Of a DNA stretch of 64,000 nt, positions 27,975 through 36,176 are shown in pieces. Every line of letters starts with the position of its first letter. The first letter of the stretch is position 1. Source of the DNA: Chloroflexota bacterium (GTDB taxonomy: Bacteria > Chloroflexota > UBA6077 > JACCZL01). Where the stretch lies: positions 396,029 through 460,028 of the forward strand of contig JAUJPG010000001.1 of assembly GCA_030447245.1 (NCBI GenBank). Reading direction: 5' to 3'. The translations under genes and the position numbers were made by a program. The notes under the pieces were generated by a model. It saw only the letters and a list, made by a program, of their open reading frames with translations, searched no databases and was not told where the DNA came from.

Positions 27975-28785
27975 CGGCAGTCCTGCGCGCCTCGGCGTAG
28001 CGCTGGCCGAGGTAGGCTTCCACGACCGCTGGGTCGTCGGCCACTTCCCGGGGCGTGCCGAGGGCGATCCTCTTGCCATGGTGGAGTACCAGCACGCGCT
28101 GGCACAGCCCCATCACCGCCTTCATCAGGTGCTCGATCAGGAAGATGGTGACGCCGCGGTCGTTGACCCGCTGGACCAGCTCCATCACGTCGCCGACCTC
28201 GCGCGGGTTGCAGCCGGCCATCACCTCGTCGAGCAGCAGGACCTGGGGCTCCATCGCCAGCGCGCGGGCGAGCTCCAGCTTCTTGCGCTCGCCGGTTGTC
28301 AGCCGCCCGATCTCGGCCCGTCCCAGGTGGGCCAGACCCATCCAGTCGAGCACCTCGTCGGCCCGGCCCAGGGCCGCCTTCATCGTCCCTGGCCCGCCGG
28401 CCTTGCCGAAGCGGGCGCCGATCGCGACGTTCTCGCGGACGGTCAGTCCAGGGAAGGGGCGCATCACCTGGAACGTCCGCGCGACGCCCAGCCGAGTGAC
28501 CTGGTGGGACGGCAAGCCGGTCAGCCGCCGCCCGCGCAGCACGACGTCGCCGGCCGTCGGCGGAGTCAGCCCACTGATCAGGTTCATCATCGTCGTCTTG
28601 CCGGCGCCGTTCGGCCCGATCAAGCCGAGGACTTCACCCTGGCGGATCTGGAAGTCGACTGAGTCCACCGCGGTCAGCCCGCCGAAGCGGCAGGTCAGCC
28701 CACGCGCTTCGAGGACGTCCGACGAAGGACTGACATCCGACGGGGACGCGGCGACGTCGGCGACCGCTTCCTGCTGGTGCGTCAT
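27967..28785 (-). CDS. livG: LIV-type ABC transporter ATPase, LivG-like
   Basis: 272 aa. Walker A IGPNGAGKTTMMN, family marker TRLGVARTFQVMRPFPGLTVRENVAIGA, Walker B VLLLDEVMAGCNPREV, and the H-loop IFLIEHLMKAVMG. The ABC signature reads LTTGERKKLELARAL; the LSGGQ core is altered to LTTGE as in several LivG proteins. The start overlaps the livM-like stop by 4 nt. LivG and LivF form the ATPase pair of the importer. Confidence 0.92.
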   Translation of the reverse strand: MTHQQEAVADVAASPSDVSPSSDVLEARGLTCRFGGLTAVDSVDFQIRQGEVLGLIGPNGAGKTTMMNLISGLTPPTAGDVVLRGRRLTGLPSHQVTRLGVARTFQVMRPFPGLTVRENVAIGARFGKAGGPGTMKAALGRADEVLDWMGLAHLGRAEIGRLTTGERKKLELARALAMEPQVLLLDEVMAGCNPREVGDVMELVQRVNDRGVTIFLIEHLMKAVMGLCQRVLVLHHGKRIALGTPREVADDPAVVEAYLGQRYAEARRTADA

Positions 28786-29858
28786 GCGGCGTTGTCCGTC
28801 GGTCGGTGGCCGGCGGCGGTCCGGCGCCGGCCACGCCAGGCCAGCCCGTTGCGGAAGGCGTTCATCAGCCCGCCCGGCAGGAACAACACGATCAGCACGA
28901 TGATGATGCCCAGGACGGCCAGGTGGCCGTGGGCAAACTGCGACCAGACGAAGTTGCCGATCAGGTGGAGGACGAACGCCCCGAGGATCGGGCCGAAGAC
29001 GGTGCCGGCCCCGCCGAGCAGCATCATCATGAAGTACTCGGTGCCACGGACGATGTCAAACGCGACCGGCGGCTCGATGAAGCCAGACCAGATCGCGTAA
29101 ACCCCGCCGACGATCGCGGTGCAGGCCGCGCTGGTGCACCACGCGGCGACCTTGTAGCGCGTGGTGTCGATGCCCATGACGGCGGCCGCCTGCTCGTCGC
29201 CCTTGATCGCCCGAAGGCCGTAGCCCAGGCTCGATCGCGAGATCGTCCAGACCAGCAGGGTGTAGCCGACCATCAGCCCGAACATCAGGAAGTACATCAA
29301 CATCGAGAACTGTGCCGGCGACATCCGGATGATCGGGATGTTCAGACCCTGGCCGCCGCCCAAGAAGCCCATGTTGGTGACCAGCTCGCGGGTCCCCTCC
29401 ATGATGCCGATCGTCGCAATGGCGAAGTAGTGGCCCTTCAGGCGGAGGATCGGCAGCCCGAGCAGCGCCGCGATCACCGTCGCCAGCAGGGCGCCAAGCA
29501 GCACGGCGGCCGGTGCCGGCACGGTCTGCTGCATCAAGAAGCCCGTCGCGTACGCGCCGATGCCGAAGTAGACACCATTGCCGAAGTCGGCGTAGCCGGT
29601 GAAGCCGGCGATGATGTTCAGGCTCTGTGCCAGCGCTGCCAGCATGAAGACCATCGTGAACACGCGAACCCAGTACGCCGAGGTGAGCCACGGCAGCGCG
29701 ACCAGCGCCAGGCCAGCACACGCCAGCAGCCCGATCCAGACCGGTTGGCGAACCACCCCGCCGGTCGCTGGCGCAACCGGCGCGACCGCCGTCGGCGTGT
29801 CGACCGTCAGCGCGCGGACGTCGCTTGTCCGCACGTCCTCGGACGGTTTCGTGGCCAT
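28782..29858 (-). CDS. livM: LIV-type ABC transporter permease, LivM-like
   Basis: 358 aa membrane protein with the LivM core: LAQSLNIIAGFTGYADFGNGVYFGIGAYATG, LPILRLKGHYFAIATIGIMEGTRELV, the ATPase-contact loop SSLGYGLRAIKGDEQAAAVMGIDTTRYKV, and LLGGAGTVFGPILGAF. It is coupled to livG by a 4-nt overlap and follows the livH-like gene with a 2-nt gap, so the four liv genes form one transcription unit. Confidence 0.92.
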   Translation of the reverse strand: MATKPSEDVRTSDVRALTVDTPTAVAPVAPATGGVVRQPVWIGLLACAGLALVALPWLTSAYWVRVFTMVFMLAALAQSLNIIAGFTGYADFGNGVYFGIGAYATGFLMQQTVPAPAAVLLGALLATVIAALLGLPILRLKGHYFAIATIGIMEGTRELVTNMGFLGGGQGLNIPIIRMSPAQFSMLMYFLMFGLMVGYTLLVWTISRSSLGYGLRAIKGDEQAAAVMGIDTTRYKVAAWCTSAACTAIVGGVYAIWSGFIEPPVAFDIVRGTEYFMMMLLGGAGTVFGPILGAFVLHLIGNFVWSQFAHGHLAVLGIIIVLIVLFLPGGLMNAFRNGLAWRGRRRTAAGHRPTDNAA

Positions 29859-29860
29859 CG

Positions 29861-30733
29861 CTACTTGACCTCGGCGAAGAACTGCTTGCCCATGATGCCT
29901 TCAGGACGGAGGACGAGGACGAGGACGAGGATGCCGAAGCCGATGGCCTGCTGGTAGGAGGGGCCGATCAGCGCGGCGCCGAGCGACTCGGCCATCCCCA
30001 GCACCAGCCCGCCGATGAGCGCGCCCTGGACCGTGCCGAGGCCGCCAAGGGTGGCGATGACGAACGCCTTGCCGATGAACACCTGACCCATGAACGGTGT
30101 GATCGTAATCGTCACGGCTAGGAGCGAGCCGGCCGCGCCGGCCAGGGCCGCGCCGATCCCGAACGTCACGGCGTAGATCTGGGCGATGTCGACGCCGACC
30201 AACTGGGCCGCCTGGCGGTTGAGCGCCGTCGCGCGGATCGCTCGCCCGAGCTTGCTGCGCCCGAGGTAGAAATTCAGCCCGGCGACGATCAGGATCGCAA
30301 CCACGCACGCCCCCAGCCGCTGGTATGGGACGATCACCCCGGCGAAGCTCAGCCCGGAACCGGCGTAGCTCGGCGTGACCGACCGGTAGTCACTGGTGAA
30401 CGCCAGCAGCGCCAGGTCGATCAGGAAGAGCGAGAGCCCGAAGGTCAGGACCAGGGTCATGAACACGCCGTGGGGTATGACGCGGTTGATGAGAAAGCGC
30501 TGCAAGACGTAGCCGAGCAAGAAGAGGACGAACATCGAGGCCGGGATCGAGATGAACGGGTCGATCCCGGCGTAGGTGAACAGCAGGAAGGTGATGTATG
30601 CCCCCAACATGACCATCGCTCCGTGGGCGATGTTGATGATGTTCAGCACTCCCCAGGTCAGCGAGAAGCCGACCCCAACGGCGGCGTAGATCCCGCCGAG
30701 CAGCAGCCCGTTGACCAGCACCTGCGGCGACAT
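29861..30733 (-). CDS. livH: LIV-type ABC transporter permease, LivH-like
   Basis: 290 aa from ATG 30733 (MSPQVLVNGLLLGGIYAAVGVG). LivH marks: GFSLTWGVLNIINIAHGAMVMLGAY, the contact loop SKLGRAIRATALNRQAAQLVGVD, and VIATLGGLGTVQGALIGGLVLG. The tracked ORF extends to 31432 through the pyrD-like gene with Arg/Gly-rich sequence and was rejected. An 80-nt gap separates it from the upstream pyrD-like gene, all on the same strand. Confidence 0.92.
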   Translation of the reverse strand: MSPQVLVNGLLLGGIYAAVGVGFSLTWGVLNIINIAHGAMVMLGAYITFLLFTYAGIDPFISIPASMFVLFLLGYVLQRFLINRVIPHGVFMTLVLTFGLSLFLIDLALLAFTSDYRSVTPSYAGSGLSFAGVIVPYQRLGACVVAILIVAGLNFYLGRSKLGRAIRATALNRQAAQLVGVDIAQIYAVTFGIGAALAGAAGSLLAVTITITPFMGQVFIGKAFVIATLGGLGTVQGALIGGLVLGMAESLGAALIGPSYQQAIGFGILVLVLVLRPEGIMGKQFFAEVK

Positions 30734-30813
30734 GCGGCTCTCTCGTCCACCTTTCCTGACGCGCCCACCCCGAGCATCGGCAAGATACCCGAGCGATCTG
30801 AGGACGCGCCAGG

Positions 30814-31848
30814 TCAACGCTGTACAGAACGGGAGGGCGCCGGTTGGGCAGGATGCCCTGTTGACGCGGCGAGCGTCAGCTCGGGGGCGGTTTCGGCGGC
30901 GCCCCGGTCGGTCCTCAGCGTGCCGATCAGGTCGCGGATCGACTCGAGACCACGGTCGCGGACGTAGTCGGCGATGCCGTCGATCACGCCGAGCATGGCA
31001 TCCGGGCGGGTGAACGTCGCCGTCCCGACCTGGACCACGGTCGCCCCAACGACGAGGAACTCGAGCGCGTCGCATGCGCGGGCGATCCCCCCGCAGCCGA
31101 TGACCGGGATCGAGACCGCCTTGCGGACCTCCCAGACCATCCGCAGCGCGATCGGCTTGATCGCCGGACCGGACAGTCCGCCGACCATGTTGCCGATTAC
31201 CGGCGCCCGGGTGTCCAGGTCGACGGCCATCCCAACCAGCGTGTTGACCGCGGTGATCGCCGTCGCCCCGCCGGCCTCGGAGGCCCGCGCGATCTCCGCG
31301 ATCGAGGTCACGTTCGGGGTCAGCTTCGAGATGACCGGGACGGTCGAGCGGTCGACCACGCCGCGGACGACCGCCTCGACCTGGGCCGGGCTGGCCCCCA
31401 TCTCGATTCCACCGGCTTCCAGGTTCGGGCACGAGACGTTCAGCTCCAGCGCGGCGATGCCGGGCACGCCGCGCAGCCGGTCAGCCAGGTCCCAGTACTC
31501 CTCGACGGAGAGCCCACCCAGGCTGACGATCGTCGGCGTCTGCCAGCGGCGGTACTCGGGGAGGATCTGCTCGACAAAGGCGTCAACGCCCCGGCTCGGG
31601 ATGCCGACCGAGTTGAGCATTCCGCCTGGCGTTTCGGCCAGCCGATGGGCCGGATTGCCGGAGCGGGCGCCGAAGAAGATCGTCTTGGTGACCATTGCCC
31701 CGAGTCGGTTGAGGTCGAAGAGCGACCCGAGCTCCGGCCCGAAGCAGCCCGAGGCTGGCATGACCGGGTTGTCCAGCCCGAGCGGACCGAGCGCGACGCG
31801 CAGGTCCGGGCCGTAGTCATGGCGCCGCGGCGCGTTCTGTGTGCTCAT
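30814..31848 (-). CDS. pyrD: Dihydroorotate dehydrogenase, class 1B catalytic subunit
   Basis: 344 aa, slightly long for PyrDB because of a Pro/Ser-rich tail. FMN barrel motifs: NPVMPASGCFG, MVTKTIFFGARSGNPAHRLAETPGGMLNSVG, ALELNVSCPNLEAGG with the catalytic-base Cys typical of class 1, VISKLTPNVTSI, TAVNTLVGMAVD, GGLSGPAIKPIALRMV and IPVIGCGGIA. It oxidises dihydroorotate to orotate, passing electrons through the PyrK subunit encoded just upstream (4-nt overlap) to NAD+. The next upstream genes include pyrE. Confidence 0.92.
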   Translation of the reverse strand: MSTQNAPRRHDYGPDLRVALGPLGLDNPVMPASGCFGPELGSLFDLNRLGAMVTKTIFFGARSGNPAHRLAETPGGMLNSVGIPSRGVDAFVEQILPEYRRWQTPTIVSLGGLSVEEYWDLADRLRGVPGIAALELNVSCPNLEAGGIEMGASPAQVEAVVRGVVDRSTVPVISKLTPNVTSIAEIARASEAGGATAITAVNTLVGMAVDLDTRAPVIGNMVGGLSGPAIKPIALRMVWEVRKAVSIPVIGCGGIARACDALEFLVVGATVVQVGTATFTRPDAMLGVIDGIADYVRDRGLESIRDLIGTLRTDRGAAETAPELTLAASTGHPAQPAPSRSVQR

Positions 31849-32759
31849 TGCGCCTTTCCGATCGCCTCTGCCCGCGCCAGGAATACCGGGCCGTCTTTGC
31901 AGACGAGCGGGGCTTCGGAGGCCAAGCCCTTTTCGCCGGTCGAGCAGCCGTGGCAGTAGCCGAGGCCGCAGGCCATCCGCGCTTCGAGCGAGACCTCGAC
32001 CCGCGCGTCCAGCCGGCGCCCGACTTGCGCCGCTAACCGCAGCAGCCGCTCCGAGCCGCAGACCGCGACCTGATCGACGGCACGGTCCCGAAGCTGCGCG
32101 TCGAGTCGAGCGCGCAGCCGCTCGACGTCGCTCGAGCCGTCGGTGTCGACGACCGGCCAGACGGTCGCCCCGATCCGTTCCAGGAAGTCGGTCGCGACGA
32201 TCGCATCCGGCCGCCGCGCGCTGACGATGGCGTGGACCGCGACGCCGCGGGCCCGCGCCCGGGCGGCCAGCGCCGTGAGCGAGCAGATGCCGATCCCGCG
32301 CCCCAGCAGGAGCAGGCTGGCGGTCGTCTCTGCCAGGCTGAACGGGCGGCCGAGTGGGCCGACCGCGGTCATCAACTCGCCGACCGGCCAGGCGGCCATC
32401 CGGGCAGTCCCGTCTCCGAAGACGCGGTACAGGAAGTCAACTCGGCCGGTCGCGGCGTCCCAGTCGTACAGCGCCATCGGCCGCGGCAGGACTGGGCTGT
32501 CCTCGCCGCCGCGAGCGACAGTCAGCATCGCAAACTGGCCAGGCTCGGCGCGGCTGGCCATCGTCGGCGCGTCGAGCGTCGTCAGGACATGGTCTGCCGC
32601 GACCCGGACGTGCTCCAGCACGGGCGCGTGCTCCAGGGTTGGCTCGGTGCGCCCGATGTCGGGGATGCACGCCAACCGGACTCGGACCGAGCTTGCAGTC
32701 CAGGAGCCCACCATGTCCGACGCCAGGGCTGGGTCTGCCGGCGAGATGTCCGGGGTCAC
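31845..32759 (-). CDS. pyrK: Dihydroorotate dehydrogenase electron-transfer subunit, PyrK-like
   Basis: 304 aa. FAD-binding barrel (PGQFAMLTVARG, LPRPMALYDWD), NAD-binding lobe (LLLLGRGIGICSLTALA) and a C-terminal [2Fe-2S] site CGLGYCHGCSTG with a later LVCKDGPVF supplying the fourth Cys. The N-terminus is about 30 aa longer than usual. Overlaps of 4 nt with pyrD below and with the M20 hydrolase above indicate a tightly coupled operon. It passes electrons from PyrD to NAD+. Confidence 0.9.
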   Translation of the reverse strand: MTPDISPADPALASDMVGSWTASSVRVRLACIPDIGRTEPTLEHAPVLEHVRVAADHVLTTLDAPTMASRAEPGQFAMLTVARGGEDSPVLPRPMALYDWDAATGRVDFLYRVFGDGTARMAAWPVGELMTAVGPLGRPFSLAETTASLLLLGRGIGICSLTALAARARARGVAVHAIVSARRPDAIVATDFLERIGATVWPVVDTDGSSDVERLRARLDAQLRDRAVDQVAVCGSERLLRLAAQVGRRLDARVEVSLEARMACGLGYCHGCSTGEKGLASEAPLVCKDGPVFLARAEAIGKAQ

Positions 32760-34120
32760 GCGACCTCTTCGCTCAGGAAGCGGTCAAGGCGGAGAAGGCT
32801 GGCGTAGAGGGCGCGGACGCCGCTGACGATGTCGTCGACCCCGGTCCACTCCTCGGGGACGTGGCTGGCGCCGTTGTGGCTCGGAACGAACAGCATTGCC
32901 GCGGGCATCCGGCGGGCCAGGATCTGGGCGTCGTGGCCGGCCCCGCTCGACATCACCCGGTGGGTCAGCCCAAGCTCGACGCAGCCGTCTTTGGTGATCC
33001 GCCGCAGCCAGAGCGGCAGGACGCTCGGCGAGGTGTCGGAGACGACGACGTGCTCCAGGTCGAGGCCACGTCGGGCACACACCTGCTCGCACAGCTCGAC
33101 GACTCTCCAAGCCGTGTCACGCTGCCGGTCGCTGTCTATGTCGCGGACGTCGACCGCCAGCTCGACGCTGCCGGGGATGGTCGTGATGCTGTTCGGGGAG
33201 ACCGAGAACCGCCCAACGGTCGCCACGGTCGTCCGGCGGTTCGGTTCGTTGGCCAGGGCTTCGATACCCAGGACGATCTCCGCCGCGCCGGCCAGGGCGT
33301 CCTTGCGCGACTCCATCGGCGTGCCGCCGGAGTGGTCGGCTCGGCCGTGGACCAATACGCGCAAGCGGGTGTTGCCGGCAACGGCGTCAACGATCCCGAC
33401 CTGGAGGCCGCGGGCTTCGAGCAGACGGGCCTGCTCGATGTGCAGCTCCAGGAACGCGGCCACCGACCCGTCCGGCCAGCGCGCCTCTTCGATCTGACGC
33501 GGGTCGATCCCAAGGGCGGCCATCGCGGCTGCCAGCGTCGTCCCATCGGCGTCGACCAGCCGCTCGGCGTCGCGCGGGCTGAGCATGCCGGTGACCGCCT
33601 TCGATCCCAGGCACGCCTCGCCGAAGCGGGCGCCCTCCTCGTTGGCGAACGCCACCATCCGCAGCGGGTGGGCCGTCGTCACGCCGCCTTCCTCGAGCAG
33701 CCGGACGATCTCGAGCGCGCCGACGACGCCGACGATGCCGTCGAAGCGGCCGCCATTCGGTACCGAGTCAAGGTGAGAGCCGAAGGCCAGGAACGGCAGG
33801 TCGGCACGGGCGCCAGGTCGCTCGCCGATCGTGTTGCCGAAAGCGTCAACGCGGACCGTCAGGCCTGCCTCGGCCATCCAGGCGCCGACGACTCGGTGCG
33901 CCTCGCGCTCTTCTGGCGTGAACGCCAGGCGGCTGACCGACGCTCGGCCGTCACCGCCGATCTCGCTCAGCCGCTGGAGCGCTTGGGCCAGTCGAACCGG
34001 GTCGGGGCCCGGCTCGTCAGGGGCATCAGGGGTGAGCCGGATTTCGCCGTCGGGGCGGGTTCCCTCTCCGCCATCCTCCACGAGCGGCGTCGGGGCCTTC
34101 GCCAGGTCACCGGTCGCCAT
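32756..34120 (-). CDS. M20-family amidohydrolase (N-carbamoyl amino acid hydrolase/allantoate amidohydrolase)
   Basis: 454 aa. Binuclear metal site visible: His in FGSHLDSVPNGGRFDG with its bridging Asp, Glu in FANEEGARFG, and ELHIEQARLLEARG with the last His. The lid domain carries the GRADHSGGTPMESRKDALAGA signature of allantoate amidohydrolases and L-carbamoylases. The enzyme removes a carbamoyl group from ureido acids. In a cluster with a cyclic amidohydrolase and pyrD/K/E it could open carbamoyl-aspartate-like or ureidopropionate-like compounds; the exact substrate cannot be decided from sequence. Confidence 0.88.
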   Translation of the reverse strand: MATGDLAKAPTPLVEDGGEGTRPDGEIRLTPDAPDEPGPDPVRLAQALQRLSEIGGDGRASVSRLAFTPEEREAHRVVGAWMAEAGLTVRVDAFGNTIGERPGARADLPFLAFGSHLDSVPNGGRFDGIVGVVGALEIVRLLEEGGVTTAHPLRMVAFANEEGARFGEACLGSKAVTGMLSPRDAERLVDADGTTLAAAMAALGIDPRQIEEARWPDGSVAAFLELHIEQARLLEARGLQVGIVDAVAGNTRLRVLVHGRADHSGGTPMESRKDALAGAAEIVLGIEALANEPNRRTTVATVGRFSVSPNSITTIPGSVELAVDVRDIDSDRQRDTAWRVVELCEQVCARRGLDLEHVVVSDTSPSVLPLWLRRITKDGCVELGLTHRVMSSGAGHDAQILARRMPAAMLFVPSHNGASHVPEEWTGVDDIVSGVRALYASLLRLDRFLSEEVA

Positions 34121-34622
34121 CGCCGCCCCCCGCGATGGGGCTCAGCCCCGGAGTTTCGGGTTCCGCCTCGGGCGGTGAGTCTGCCAGCGCCAGAACGTCG
34201 GGCGCCTCGGCCGTTCCGAGCAGCGCCGCGGTGGCCGCGAGCTGTGCGCCGCGGCTATCGAGGTAGCCCTGGACCATCCGCCGAATCTGCGAGTCAGGGG
34301 TCGTCGGCGCCACGAACACGGCCCGCGCTCCGGGCGGGACCGTCGCCGCGGCGGTCACCAGTCCCTCGTCGTCCGAGAGGACGATCACCGGTGCGCCCAG
34401 TCGCAGGCCGACTGCGTAGCCCAGGATAGCGCTATGCAGGCCCTCCCAGACGACGACGACGTCTGGCCGATCGGCGCCGAGCCGCGCGGCCAACATCGTC
34501 GCCAGCGCATCCGTTGTCGTTGGGTCGCGCAGCGTGTCCGGCCCACCGGCGGTCGTCCGGCGCGCGCCGGGTCGCGCCAGGCCGACCCGCCCGAGTAGGT
34601 CCCAGACGTCCGGCTGCGTCAT
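34107..34622 (-). CDS. Degenerate phosphoribosyltransferase-like protein
   Basis: 171 aa. The central part reads like a type I PRTase fold (DVVVVWEGLHSAILGYAVGLRLGAPVIVLSD, then RGAQLAATAALLG), matching the layout of the orotate PRTase encoded right above it. The PRPP-binding loop, which in PyrE next door is VVVVEDVLTTGSEA, is replaced by AVFVAPTTPDSQIR, lacking the acidic pair. It therefore probably does not bind PRPP normally and may be a regulatory or structural paralogue. It overlaps pyrE by 4 nt and the M20 gene by 14 nt. Confidence 0.6.
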   Translation of the reverse strand: MTQPDVWDLLGRVGLARPGARRTTAGGPDTLRDPTTTDALATMLAARLGADRPDVVVVWEGLHSAILGYAVGLRLGAPVIVLSDDEGLVTAAATVPPGARAVFVAPTTPDSQIRRMVQGYLDSRGAQLAATAALLGTAEAPDVLALADSPPEAEPETPGLSPIAGGGDGDR

Positions 34623-35170
34623 AGCCCGAGCTGGCTCTTGGTGAACAGGGCGCGGAAGTGGAAGCCCGCGGCGGCGATGTTGGCGGCGGCACCCTCCTCG
34701 CGGTCGATGACCGCCAGGATCTCCAGCACGCTGGCCCCGAAGTCGCGGAGCGCGCGGGCCGAACGGATCGCCTCGCTGCCCGTGGTCAGGACGTCCTCGA
34801 CGACGACGACCCGCTCGCCCGGGTAGATCTCGCCCTCGAAGCTGGCCGTCGTCCCGTAGTCCTTGGCCTTCTTGCGGACGAAGACAGACGGCAGGCCAAG
34901 CCGCAGCGCGACGGCGGTGGCGAGCGGGATCGCCCCGAGCTCCGGCCCGGCCAGGCGGTCGGTCTCCGGGGGGACCATCCCAGCCAGCGCCTCGCCGAGC
35001 CGCCGGAGGATCGCCGGGCGCGTCGTCAGCATGTACTTGTCGAAATAATATGAGCTGATCGCGCCTGAGCGCAGGACGAAGCGCCCCTTCAAGTAGGCCG
35101 CCGCCACGACGTCCTGCCCCAGCTCGGCCAGGCGCCGGTCTGCCGACATCACGAGCGTCGGTGTTGCCAT
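34619..35170 (-). CDS. pyrE: Orotate phosphoribosyltransferase
   Basis: 183 aa. AYLKGRFVLRSGAISSYYFDKYMLTTRP is the orotate-site N-terminus, LAGPELGAIPLATAVALRLGLPSVFVRKKAKDYGT holds the catalytic Lys region, and RVVVVEDVLTTGSEAI is the PRPP loop. It makes OMP from orotate and PRPP. It is the first gene of the minus-strand cluster that continues through pyrK and pyrD. About 700 bp without a convincing gene lie upstream and probably hold the promoter. Confidence 0.93.
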   Translation of the reverse strand: MATPTLVMSADRRLAELGQDVVAAAYLKGRFVLRSGAISSYYFDKYMLTTRPAILRRLGEALAGMVPPETDRLAGPELGAIPLATAVALRLGLPSVFVRKKAKDYGTTASFEGEIYPGERVVVVEDVLTTGSEAIRSARALRDFGASVLEILAVIDREEGAAANIAAAGFHFRALFTKSQLGL

Positions 35171-35887
35171 CGAGCCTCCGGGAGTCCCCGACCGCGCCGC
35201 CAGCGAGCCCGCTCGTGAGCGACGCGGACGCGTGTCGTGGGTATAGCCGATCGCACGCCGCCGGACCAGTTCCTACCGGTCGGCTGCCACGGTGTCGTGG
35301 TCGGCGACCCGCGTGGACGCGTATGACTCACCCTTGTAGTGCTGGTGTGGGTCAGGCGACCCATGCATGTGGATGCTGGTGATGGTCCGGCTGATCCGCG
35401 GCAAGGCTGAGCAGTCGCCGGGAGCGTGCGCGTCGTGCGGGACCGGATTGGGGGTCGGGGCCCGATCAAGGTTCGGGTGCTCTGCCGCTCGTGCGAACTC
35501 AGGCAGGAAGAGGATCTGGCGGCGGCGCTGGGGCTCGGGCGGTGGACCAGTGCCGAGTTGCTGCCGAACTGGCAGGGGGTGGTGGAGCAGAAAGGGCGCT
35601 GGCTCCCGTACGAGCACGCTACCGGCCGGTAGTGGTGGACGTGACCGGGTTCTGGCGGCCACGACTGCGCCGCGTGCTGAGCGGGGCAAAATTTCCGACC
35701 GACTTCCCGCTGCCGGCCCGAATCCGCGCAAAAAGCCGTCGTGACCGACCACGTGCCCCGGGGCTTCTGGGGCCAGAGGCCGCGGACGAAGCCAGCACCG
35801 CCTCCGCAGCAATGCCGGGGGCGGTCCACAACCCCGGCCGACGCCGCCTGAGGTACCGGAAGGTAGCGTTGAACTCGGAACCTGGAC
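35171..35887. other. Intergenic region with one weak small ORF
   Basis: No convincing gene. On the plus strand 35426-35632 encodes 68 aa (VRVLCRSCELRQEEDLAAALGLG then WLPYEHATGR) with a CxxC-like pair and sensible composition, but no clear ribosome site or recognisable family. Other frames are Arg/Ser-rich shadows. The pyrE promoter should lie at the left end of this stretch. Confidence 0.4.
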
Positions 35888-36175
35888 CTATCCGCCGGAG
35901 ACGGCCGGGATGACGTGGACGACTGATGCGGGGTTGAGGGCGGTGGTGAGGGTCGAGCGTTCGCCGTCGACGAAGACGCTGATGTGCTGGCGGATGCTCG
36001 GGCCGGGGGCGCAGATGCGGTCGCGCATGCCGGGCCAGCGGGCGTTCAGGGCGTCAACGAGCGCGGCGACCGTTGCCGCCTCGACCTCGAGGCGGCGCGG
36101 GGCGCCGGGAAAGAGGGTGACGAGCGAGGCAGGGAGGTAGACGATCGCCACGGCGGTTGTTACTCCGGCCGGCAT
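35888..36175 (-). CDS. MoaD/ThiS-family sulfur-carrier-like protein
   Basis: About 95 aa with a beta-grasp pattern (VAIVYLPASLVTLFPGAPRRLEVEA, VAALVDALNARWPGMRDRI, HISVFVDGE) and the diagnostic C-terminal Gly-Gly (VHVIPAVSGG) that is adenylated and thiocarboxylated in sulfur carriers. ATG 36175 starts 1 nt after the stop of the upstream BNR-repeat gene; a TTG at 36187 is possible. It has no molybdopterin or thiazole genes nearby, so its sulfur acceptor is unknown. Confidence 0.85.
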   Translation of the reverse strand: MPAGVTTAVAIVYLPASLVTLFPGAPRRLEVEAATVAALVDALNARWPGMRDRICAPGPSIRQHISVFVDGERSTLTTALNPASVVHVIPAVSGG

Positions 36176-36176
36176 G

